A DNA stretch of 64,000 nt from Lucifuga dentata. Its lineage: Eukaryota > Chordata > Actinopteri > Ophidiiformes > Bythitidae. The stretch is taken from assembly GCA_014773175.1 (NCBI GenBank), contig VXCM01001418.1:58088-122087 (forward strand), written 5' to 3'. The translations under genes were made by a program, and so were the position numbers. The notes beneath the pieces are model-generated. The model had not been told where the DNA came from and ran no database searches. It was given only the letters and a program-made list of their open reading frames with translations. Below are positions 38,455-46,863 of this stretch, piece by piece. The first letter of the stretch is position 1; each line of letters opens with the position of its first letter.

Positions 38455-38493
38455 GGGGGTGAGGGGGTAGTGAGGGTTGGGGGGAGTCTGGGG
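38455..38493 (+). other. G-quadruplex motif in candidate promoter
   Basis: Five guanine tracts (5, 5, 3, 6 and 4 G) separated by loops of 3, 6, 2 and 5 nt, satisfying the standard G3+N1-7 pattern on the + strand. Any four of the tracts can be chosen. It sits between the E-box and the proximal TCF/LEF site. Confidence 0.7.
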
Positions 38494-38514
38494 ATGAAAG
38501 AGCCAGCCGCCGCA

Positions 38515-38525
38515 AGATCAAAGGG
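38515..38525 (+). promoter_or_regulatory. exact TCF/LEF (Wnt response) consensus site
   Basis: AGATCAAAGGG, an exact optimal TCF/LEF site 39 bp upstream of a TATA box and 22 bp downstream of a G-quadruplex motif. Position and context make it the best candidate for direct beta-catenin/TCF control of lef1. Confidence 0.75.
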
Positions 38526-38563
38526 AGCCGCGGCTCCGCCCCGCTAACCCCACCTCCATGGTT

Positions 38564-38570
38564 TATAAAG
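38564..38570 (+). promoter_or_regulatory. lef1: TATA box, distal
   Basis: TATAAAG in the context GGTTTATAAAGATC, immediately downstream of a GC-rich stretch and a TCF/LEF site. It is one of two TATA boxes upstream of the lef1 ATG; the other is at 39631. Confidence 0.5.
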
Positions 38571-39630
38571 ATCTGCCTCCCCATCCCAGCTCTGATTCTC
38601 ACGCAATCTCTCCCTGTTCAGACCCGCTGAAAGCGCATTTCCATCTACTATTTTTCTTTTCCCATGAAACATTTGGTGACTTTAACAAGTTCCCTTTATA
38701 TTCATAAATGCACGTGCACTTCAGTTCTAATAGATGTAAGTTTAATTTTGCATCGTGTTTCACTAGTGGATAACAGAAAAAAAAAAAAAAAAAAAAANAA
38801 AATCCACAAAAAACCTGAGTTTGGGGACAAGTCATTAGCCCGGGTTCGCGTTTGAGACCTGTGTTTATGGGTAGAGGTGTGTAGGGGTGGGACTTAATTT
38901 GACTTAAATTCCATTTGCTGTTTGTATAGTAGTTAATAATTATTAAATTTATGATGTGCGATCACAAATATACTGTGATCCTATAAAATTGCTATTTTAA
39001 AGTCAGATTGGGGTGTGTAATTTAAACATTTATATTAAACTGGCGGTCTTTGACATAAAAATGTTTAGGGACCTCTGGTGTTATGTGACTCCGCTTAACT
39101 TTCATATCAGATTTTGTTATAGCTATACTGTCATGTGACTTACAACTCAAAATAATTGAGCTCAATATTAACAGCTATTGCTAAAGTACATTTTTAAACA
39201 CATTGTATGTATTATGTAGAAAACATAAGCATTACATATTGAGTTGTGGCGGAAAAAACATTTCCCCCAAATTTTCCTGCTTTTCTTAAATAATTGCTCG
39301 ACCTCATTTTTCAGCCAAAACGTAGTCTAAAAATGATCAAAAAATAACTCATAGCGCGTGTTTAAATTAAATATATGACCCTTTAAAATAGTTTTGTTTA
39401 ATGTATTTTTCTTAAGCCTGTTTCTGCCGAAAATGAATTATTTAATTTAATTAGCCGTTCCTTGGGTTTAAATTCCACTTCTCCAGGATGAGCCACAGCT
39501 GGTATCCTGAGCCTGTCTTTCCTTTTTCCTCATTATTATTTTTTATTGTGATGATAGTTTGAACACACCGTGCGTGGATGAGCCCCACGCTTTTCTTCCC
39601 TCCCTGTCTGCCCATTTGTTAAGAGCTGGG

Positions 39631-39637
39631 TATAAAT
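39631..39637 (+). promoter_or_regulatory. lef1: TATA box, proximal
   Basis: TATAAAT in the context GGGTATAAATCTCTC. A start about 30 nt downstream (near 39661) would give an unspliced leader of about 840 nt, close in scale to the long leader of mammalian LEF1 mRNA. Two GTGTCAATC strings follow at 39652-39660 and 39667-39675. No TCF/LEF consensus is adjacent. Confidence 0.5.
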
Positions 39638-39718
39638 CTCTCTCAGGAGGAGTGTCAATCGGCGCTGTGTCAATCAGAGCCTCGGCTTCCCTTTCATCTC
39701 TCCTTCCTCCCTGTGACT

Positions 39719-39750
39719 GAGGAGGAGGAGGAGGAGGAGGAGGAGGAGGA
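39719..39750 (+). repeat. lef1: (GGA)n tract in probable lef1 leader
   Basis: Ten GGA units followed by further purine-only sequence to about 39768. Confidence 0.85.
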
Positions 39751-39958
39751 AGAGGGGGAAGAGAGGAGCAGCTACATTACCAAACACACACACACACTGA
39801 TTACATTATACTGTGGAAGCAGTGTGGTAGCAGTGGGAAGTCGGTCCACGGTGGGTGTTTTTCTTCTATCTTTTTGATTGTTTTGACTTTTGTTTTTTAT
39901 CCAACATCTGTAAGTCTCGCGGCCTGAGGATGTATTTTTAAGTTTAGTCGAGATTTGC

Positions 39959-40048
39959 ATGTTGTTTTTAATTTCTTTAAATATTTTCTCACTTCAACTG
40001 ACAGACTTTCACATCCTTTTCACCTTCAGACTCTTTTGCTTTTCTTAG
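39959..40048 (+). other. upstream ORF, 29 codons, in lef1 leader
   Basis: ATG to TAG, encoding a hydrophobic, Phe-rich 29-residue peptide (starting MLFLISLNIF) with no recognised similarity. It is relevant only as a possible translational brake if the proximal TATA box is used. Confidence 0.35.
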
Positions 40049-40197
40049 TCTTCTTAGATTTTTATTTTCACTTTCAAAAAGGACATCCCGGGTTTTCACA
40101 GGACCACCGGAAACCAGGAAATATTTTCGAAATAAATACTTTTTTTACTTATTATTTTTTTTTTTTTTTTTNTTTTTTTTTTTTTTTTTTACTCTCC

Positions 40198-40467
40198 ATG
40201 ACAAGTGCCGCTGTTGAGGCGTGCACCGGACTTTCATTCAGACATTTTACATCTCCACTTTTTTTGTGTCTTGAGTTTTATTCCGTAAAAAGTAACGCTT
40301 TCAGGGGCAAAGACGCAGAGAATACACACTCCTCCTGTTGCTTCAGTGAAAACACACCGGCAGCGTGTCTCCACGCCGCGTCCTCACGTCCAAGCCAAAC
40401 CCTGTTAAAGGGGGACGTTTCCCGTTCCATTTGGGGGATTTTGTGGGGTTTAGTTTTTGGACATTGA
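40198..40467 (+). other. upstream ORF, 89 codons, ending 37 nt before lef1 ATG
   Basis: ATG to TGA, 89 residues beginning MTSAAVEACTGLSFRHF and ending WGLVFGH. It is in a different frame from lef1 and stops 37 nt before its start. The ATG has a poor context (T at -3), while the lef1 ATG has A at -3, so leaky scanning would favour lef1. It has no similarity that I recognise. The frame may be chance, but its length in the leader is notable. Confidence 0.4.
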
Positions 40468-40504
40468 GTGTGTTTTCTTTTCGGTGGTGAACCAAACAAT
40501 AAAA

Positions 40505-40705
40505 ATGCCACAGTTGTCAGGCGGCGGTGGAGACCCGGAGCTTTGCGCAACAGACGAAATGATCCCGTTCAAAGACGAAGGAGAGCCGCATAAAGAGCAG
40601 ATCTTCGCCGAGCTCAGCCACTCGGAGGAGGAAGGAGACCTGGCGGACATCAAGTCCTCTCTGGTCAACGAGTCCGAAACAAGCCCCAACAGCAACAGTC
40701 ATGAT
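40505..40705 (+). CDS. lef1: lef1 coding exon 1 (beta-catenin-binding domain)
   Basis: First coding exon of lymphoid enhancer-binding factor 1, a nuclear HMG-box factor that recruits beta-catenin to Wnt target genes. It encodes 67 residues from [19 protein letters not shown]. The motif D17-E-M-I-P-F22 followed by KDEG, and the downstream D45[12 protein letters not shown], are the two beta-catenin contact segments of the TCF/LEF family. PELCATDEM and IFAELSH separate LEF1 from TCF7L1/TCF7L2. The ATG has A at -3. An in-frame extension upstream would need a TTG start, so 40505 is preferred. The exon ends in phase 0 at a GTGAGT donor (40706). The N-terminal glycine run has 4 residues, against 8 in human LEF1 as I remember it. 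Lysine 23 corresponds to human K27. Identification is by recalled family sequence, and the match is very strong. Confidence 0.97.
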
Positions 40706-42638
40706 GTGAGTACACGATCACTGAATGATGCGGGGAAGTGGGTATCAAGTCCTGCTCCATCAGTGAGCAAACAGGCAAAAACACAGACAAACTTATTTAA
40801 TTGTTTTCATTTAACTTTGATATTCAAGTGAGTTTATCTTGAAGATTTATCAGCATCAAAAGGTCTTAAATGCTTTACCTTCTGACCCTGACCCCATGAG
40901 ATATTTTTGATCGGTTCCATAATGCGCCTTAAAGCTTTACATCAGGATAAAATAATAGACAAGTTCAGTTTACTATCCACTGCACCACTGCATTTCTTAT
41001 TTCTCCTGGACATGAACAGTGATGCCACTGAAACTATGCAGACCAGATATTTGCTCCCAAAACATCTTTAATGTAAAAATCTTTGCCCAAATTACAATGG
41101 AATTAAGACTGCTTAATTCCATTCCATAATAAACTGGGCCCAGGTTCACCAAGCTCTGCTCACCTCCACAAACCCTCAAAATGATCCAATGGGTAAATAC
41201 AACCAAAACACCCAATGATTTCCTAATTGGAGACAGTAAATTTTATGTGACAGTTAGAGCTCATGAATTTATGTGTGAAATTTGGATAAAAAGGAGAGAA
41301 TTGATATTTAAAGATGTAAGAATCCGGTCTTAAGCAGCCTTTGACAGGTTTGCTTTGGTGTAACCACACAAACATTTGAATCAATCTATACATGTGGCTT
41401 CAAACCTTCTAAAAAAAACCAAAATGATTTATACAAACTGAACAAAATGACACAATCAGATTATTTTGTTGCCAAGACATCATGTTTGCATTTTCATTTT
41501 CTTCTAATTAAAATAATTTTTAAAAAAAGAAAAAAAAAGAAAAAGAAAATTGTGCTAGTTAATGACTATCATAAATTATATTTGCATGGTTAGGGAACTT
41601 AAAATAAATTAAACTCATAACATCACAATAATTTTTAATTTTTTTTTTTTTATCAGATTAGATGAATGATTCTAAGAGGCTAAACTGATCTATTCAGAGA
41701 AATTTCATAAATGTGTTGAACCCACTGTGTATTGAGGAATTATTAACAGTGGGTTGTTAATGCTTCCTAATTTATTACTGTGATTGAATCTCACAAGAAA
41801 TAAATTGAAATATGAAAATATCACATATAAAATTTATATTAAATTTTTGTTGCCAAAATGATGTCCATCTCTTTCTGTTTTATCCTCGGGATGCAGGTTC
41901 CACTGTCTCAGAGCTAGTTGGCTGTTTTGCCATTAACCACAGTGTTAATGGAATTTTGGATCCTAAATGTGGCTGTAAGAATTCACTAACAAATGTCATA
42001 GGGATGCATGAGATGGAGGCTGAATGTTAATGAGGAATCCAGTGGAGTTTCCTCACTCAGCTTGAAGCCATCCTGAGGGGTCTGAACTCTAAAAAAGGAG
42101 GCCCTCTTCCCAATTCTGATTCAAAAGCAGAAAGGAAATGGATGTGTAAGATGTAAGGAATTTTGGGGGAAAACTGTCTGCACCATTTTCCCTTTCATAT
42201 GGTGTGTTTTTTTTTTTTTTTTTTTNTTTTTTTTTTTTTTTTTCATTTTCAACTGACGCTTTTAATTCGAAGCACAAATACTGTCTATTTATTTGAATTT
42301 AGAAGGAGGCTTAAACTGGGATTAAAATGAAAGTGGACCTATGGTAATTTGCAGGCTCCTTAAGGACATGAAGCTTAATTAAGTGTTTCTTTTGAAGCTT
42401 TGATGCAGGCTGCTCAATCACCTCTCTGTAGATAGTGATGTGCATGTTTGTATGTGTTCTTGTGCTTTTTCTGCTTTACTGCCAAGCAAAGGGACGGCTT
42501 TAGTCCCAGCAATGTTGTGGGTGTCTAACCGTAACAGTATCTGTGTGTATAACTGTGTTTTAAGACTAATTGATTCACCATCGTTTTATTTCTTTCGTTT
42601 TTCTTTTTCTTTTGTTTTTCTTTTTTTTTTTTTTACAG
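40706..42638 (+). other. lef1: lef1 intron 1
   Basis: Intron of 1933 bp with GT-AG ends (GTGAGT...TTACAG), phase 0. Content is AT-rich and mostly featureless. Small A- and T-rich runs lie at 41521-41549 and 41640-41652, and a poly-T tract with a single-N gap at 42207-42243. No second coding exon or ORF with family resemblance is visible. Open frame continues about 126 nt past the exon 1 donor, but this readthrough has no LEF1 similarity. Confidence 0.9.
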
Positions 42639-42705
42639 GCAGCTAGACAGTCCCAAATACCGCAAGACTCATATCATGAAAAACACAGAGACCATTCAGA
42701 AGATG
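42639..42705 (+). CDS. lef1: lef1 coding exon 2
   Basis: Second coding exon, 67 nt, residues 68-89 plus the first base of codon 90. It reads AARQSQIPQDSYHEKHRDHS then ED, the counterpart of the human VARQAQ...YHDKAREHPDD stretch between the beta-catenin-binding domain and the regulatory region. The acceptor is a long polypyrimidine tract ending TTTTACAG (to 42638). The donor is GTAAGT at 42706. A second AG four bases downstream (42641-42642) would shift the frame and destroy the family match, so 42639 is the start. Entry phase 0 matches exon 1, and exit phase 1 matches exon 3. Confidence 0.95.
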
Positions 42706-43889
42706 GTAAGTGAAGGTTTGAAGAAAGAGATCTCTGCATCAGGGCACTTTATATGATTTTTATTCTAAAAACTGAATTTTCATATTTTCAGAATTGTTAT
42801 AGTGAAGGGGTCAATGAAAAATTAAAGCCTATTTTTCCTCAAATAGAAGTGATTAGTAAAAGTCTTGCACCTATGTTGATCAGACTCCCTGTTTCTGCTG
42901 CTCACAGACTGATAAGCTCTGATCCAGGTCTAGTTATCCAGGTCTAGTCAGGACTTGCTTTACCCTCATGGACACAGCTACCTGTTACCTACCACATAGA
43001 TGATGGTGCCTCTAGAAATTGAAACCAAAAAGGGTGGTGGAATAGCATGACTTTGACGTTTCTCATTATCAAATTAACTCGATAAACTATTGACCCAAAT
43101 TCATCAGCTCTCTGGTTGCACCGTCACATACAACATGTTGCTGCCGCTCGGGGCTTGTTGGTCTCTGGTTTCTGTAGTCTGACCCCACTGCTGCAGGTCA
43201 TCATTAGGGCTTTGATGAGGAGTGTGTCTCCTCTTTGTTCCGCTTTCAGTCCTGAATAGGACCCCCTTAAACCAAACACCGGCTTCCTCCACAACAAGAT
43301 CCACGTTTCTATCAGGCTATACTACATACACACCCAGCCCCCTCCCCCCTGTCTTATTACCCAGCATGCATTTGAGTGGTGAGTGGCGTTGTATTGAGGC
43401 CTCTAGTAATAAAGGCCCCCCTCTTAGGTCAAAGGCATAGAGGAACAGTTGGGGCGTCTCCTGTTTTGACACAGTCTGTATGTTCTTCTAATTGGTGCTA
43501 ATTGGCACAGAGGGGCTCCTTTGTTCCTCTGTATAATACGACCCTCCTCTCCAAGATGGGAAGAAAGGGCACAAACAATAGACTGAGGCAAAATAGGGCA
43601 CGGGTTACAGCGATCGCCAGCGATATCATTACCATGTCAATACAGGCAGGCAAACTTTGTGCTTGGGATTTGCTTTGTCATTATTACGTGCCTGATTCAT
43701 CAAGTGAAACTAATTTAGAATTTGTGTCATTTTTGAGATTTGATGTTATGTTTTAAGCTCCATTATTAATTGATGAGTTCTGTTGTTGGAAAATAAAAAA
43801 AATGGTTTGATGAATCTCATAATTTTCTGACCTTTGTACAATTTATGCAAACACACTGATTTTTTTTCTCTCTTTTTCATCTTTATCAG
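42706..43889 (+). other. lef1: lef1 intron 2, possible site of the internal (P2) promoter
   Basis: Intron of 1184 bp (GTAAGT...ATCAG), phase 1. In mammals a second LEF1 promoter in intron 2 produces a truncated LEF1 without the beta-catenin-binding domain. Here the block 43200-43710 is less AT-rich than the rest and free of simple repeats. It holds two CTTTGTTC SOX/HMG-type cores (43227-43234 and 43519-43526) and a TATAAT-like string near 43534. A homologous promoter at this place is inference only. Confidence 0.55.
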
Positions 43890-44014
43890 GAAAGCACCAA
43901 GACATGTACAGTAAAGGCCATCCGTACACAGGCTATCCAGGCTACATCATGATGGGCAACATGAACAATGACTACATGAACAATGGCTCACTCTCTCCGC
44001 CTATGCCCAGAACG
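43890..44014 (+). CDS. lef1: lef1 coding exon 3
   Basis: Third coding exon, 125 nt, completing codon 90 and encoding residues 90-131. Key stretches are GKHQDMYSKGHPY, GYPGYIMM, NMNNDYMNNGSLSPP and MPRT, matching the tyrosine- and methionine-rich LEF1 segment before SNKVPVV. The acceptor is TTTATCAG (to 43889) and the donor GTCAGT at 44015. Compared with human LEF1 (recalled NMNNDPYMSNGS), one proline is missing between D117 and Y118, and IMMP reads IMMG. The exon has six internal Met codons (M95, M110, M111, M114, M119, M128). Internal AUGs of this kind are relevant because mammalian LEF1 makes a shorter, dominant-negative form from an intron 2 promoter. Whether this fish does so cannot be seen here. 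Confidence 0.95.
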
Positions 44015-46034
44015 GTCAGTATGAAATTTTCTAGAATTACTTAGTAAATTAAATAAAATCATACAACAGTATTTTCCTGTGATAAACCTTAAAAGTAGAA
44101 TAATGCTGTCAGCGCATTAATGATCTTAAACTTCAGAATAAATGTGACTGGCCTTGTGTAACTGACTTTTCACAAGGCCAAACAAAACACATTATCATTA
44201 ATATAATCATTTTGACCCTCTGACATTATCAGGGTGATTGTGGTTTGTGATAAAATGATTAGTTGTTTAATTTATTAGGTGACTGAAGGGAAAATTAATT
44301 TGGATTAGTGCTGGGAAAAATTATTAATTTACAAATCATGTGATTTTTTTATTTTTTTTTTTCTGGGCTGCACATGGGATGAAAAATGAAAACAAACATG
44401 TAAGGTGACAATACACCAGCAGAGATTTAATTTCAACCTGCAACTATCCATGTTAAGTTTAAGTTGTGCTGGTATTTTGGATTTCACTGTTGTAAAGATG
44501 TAAACTCTATCATGGCAAAGTTACATATTTAGGTGATGCAAATCTTACCGGGTTCATCTACCTCAACTTAAATACAGAGAAAAATACTGAGGATGAAGAA
44601 AGGAGGCAACCTGTTGTGTTATCTTCCTTATAGATTCTGAAACACATCTGTAGTTACTCTAAAAAAACCTTATTTTAAGTTTAAAGTCAAATACTTTAAG
44701 CCTTTAAGACACAGCGTCTTTATCTACAAACATTATTGTTTTTATATAGAATATATTGACTGTATCAATAAACTGTTCTGCATAGTGCTGATTCCACATG
44801 TACAATCAGAACCATCAGAATGAATAAATTTTGGCATCAGGTGGGCCTTCTTTGATGATTTCTTCCAATAATTTTGATAATCGATTCACCACTTTAAGTA
44901 TCATTATTTCTGCTTTTGCTTTGTCTCAGGTTTCAAACATCATAAATCAAAACATTTGGTGTTTGGACAAATTTAAGACATCACTTTAGGCTCAGGGAAG
45001 TTGTAATGTGCATTGTCATTATATTGACATTTTATAGATTGAATGATTGATTGAGTCATAAATGCATAATTAAATGATCAATCAAAATATAAATGGTCGT
45101 TTGCTGCAGCCCTGCTTGAGGTAAAAATGTGGTCATTTGCCCATTTAGGACTTTAAGGCTTTTTGGAGAATTTAAAATTGATTTATTACAGTTACAGACC
45201 AGTAAGGATATTAAAATGAATAAATCCAATATGTTGGCAAATAAAATCATTTTAAATTAATCATTCACTTGGAGTCACTATCAAACCATCACATTAATTT
45301 CAGAGGATCCAGGCTTAATGAGATATCTGTGCCTGTAAATCCTTTATAAAACTGGTTTGATAAAACTTTAAATGTGAATCTAAGAACTGGACATTACAGC
45401 AAATTAAAGACAACATTTCAGGTAAGATCGCGTTGTTTATCAGGTTTTCTGTAAACACACCCCTCAAATTTCATCCTATAATTAGTATAAATGCTAATAA
45501 ATATTTAAGTTTTTTATGTGTTGCTTCTGTGTCTATGTATTGGCATTATTGTGAATCGTCCCCTTGACAACCATATGTGAGTCTCAGAACCCGAATGCCT
45601 GCCATACTTTCCAGGAGCTTAACATGAGATATACAATGTTTCTCATCTTGTTAAAATCTTAAGTGATGCATGTCTACATGGCTCATGTAAGCCCTTGAAT
45701 TAACCCAGCATGGCTCGATAGGATAAAAGCAGCATCACATCTCTGCAGAGGAGTTTACATCATTGACCAGGGGTGGTGCATGTTGTTGCAAATATTGTCC
45801 CTGTTACGGTATTAATTTCAGGCCAGCTGCAGGTCTGTCACTGGCGGCTTCCTGTGTCTGTCCCGTTTGTAAATTTCTCCTCGTGAGGCATACATAAAAC
45901 GCAGGGCACACCAGCAGCTGTCCACTCTAATCCTATTTTGTGAATGTGCATGTTTCTGCATTGCACGTGGGAAGACACCAGCCTCAGTCTGGCTATAGTT
46001 TTGTGTCTCCTACTAGCCTCCAGACTGTGGAGAA

Positions 46035-46047
46035 ACACACACACACA

Positions 46048-46084
<37 letters not shown>
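46035..46084 (+). repeat. (CA)n microsatellite in intron 3
   Basis: About 24 CA units with one GA interruption. Confidence 0.95.
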
Positions 46085-46086
<2 letters not shown>

Positions 46087-46853
46087 CAATGAGGACCCAA
46101 AAGCCTTGGGTTGTTTTTGCATATGTATCTGAGTTTGTTTCATCAGGGTGAAGTTGTGAAATGTGAGTTCTATGTTATTCTGAGAATCAGTTTTTGGAGG
46201 CAGATGTGATTGTTGGGGGCAGATGCCACATGCTGTGTGTAAAGGATCTTCATTCACACGCAACTCTATCATGGAATGATGTTAAAATTGCATTACTTAC
46301 CCTATGCCAAAAGTTGCAGAGGGTATATGTGACATCGAGCAGAAAGCTTTGAGAGCGATTACCTCATGATTTACCCTCTTCAGTGTACAAATTAAATAGC
46401 TTATGAAATGTAGGATATGACGCTTTCCAAATTCTCTCTTTATGGCTTGTTTTCTGGCCAGTTTGATCAGTTATTCCATCATATGCACTGGCAAACTAGT
46501 CAAGGTCTGTATGGAGACCAGCTGACTGTATGAGAGGAAATCACCCCTCAGTGCACATGAATTAGGCCAGGCAGTAAGGCAGCGCACTCGCTGCCAAAAC
46601 TTTTAAAGACTCTCTTTCATTTCATTTACCATGGCTGCTTTTCTTTCACCCAATTTTCTTCCTTGCCTTGTCTTCAATAAAACGGTAGTCATTTTATATA
46701 CGTTTCTCTCACTTATCCAATAAAACGAGCTGGGCTTTGGTGGAAGGATCACGGAACATGAGTCCTCTGGCTTTCTCACTGATGTCAGCTTGCTGCCTCT
46801 GCTGCTGGCCACCACAGCCACAGTATCTGCAGGCCTGGGATCGGTTTTCACCA

Positions 46854-46863
46854 AGATCAAAGG
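46854..46863 (+). promoter_or_regulatory. exact TCF/LEF consensus in intron 3
   Basis: AGATCAAAGG inside a non-repetitive, relatively GC-rich block (about 46720-46930). It is 2.8 kb into intron 3. Confidence 0.5.

Larger units (their letters stand above)
38240..38600 (+). promoter_or_regulatory. lef1: candidate upstream lef1 promoter (TCF/LEF sites, E-box, G4, TATA)
   Basis: A 360-bp block with a compact promoter layout. In order: CCTTTGATCT (38261-38270, consensus on the minus strand); a (CT)n tract with a gap (38313-38339); a CACGTG E-box (38356-38361); a purine/G-rich run with a five-tract G4 motif (38455-38493); AGATCAAAGG (38515-38524); a GC-rich stretch GCCGCGGCTCCGCCCCGC; and TATAAAG (38564-38570). 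Initiation would be expected near 38595. That is about 1.9 kb upstream of the lef1 ATG, so use of this promoter implies a very long or spliced 5' leader. Motifs are seen directly; promoter function is inferred. Confidence 0.6.
39661..40504 (+). other. lef1: probable lef1 5' leader
   Basis: Sequence between the proximal TATA box and the lef1 ATG. It includes a (GGA)n tract (39719-39750), a short CA run, a long poly-T tract with a single-N gap (40155-40190) and three upstream ATG-initiated frames: 39930-39941 (3 codons plus stop), 39959-40048 (29 codons) and 40198-40467 (89 codons). Whether the leader is contiguous or contains a spliced intron cannot be judged from sequence alone. Confidence 0.5.

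Noticed and set aside
40457..40504. In-frame N-terminal extension of Lef1 by 16 codons
   Set aside because: It would start at TTG, and family members begin at MPQLSGGGG; the ATG at 40505 has a good context.
40706..40831. Open frame continuing past exon 1
   Set aside because: It crosses a good GTGAGT donor, has no LEF1 similarity, and exon 2 resumes the family sequence in phase.
42643..42705. Alternative exon 2 acceptor four bases downstream
   Set aside because: It shifts the frame and gives LDSPKYRK instead of the family-like AARQSQ.
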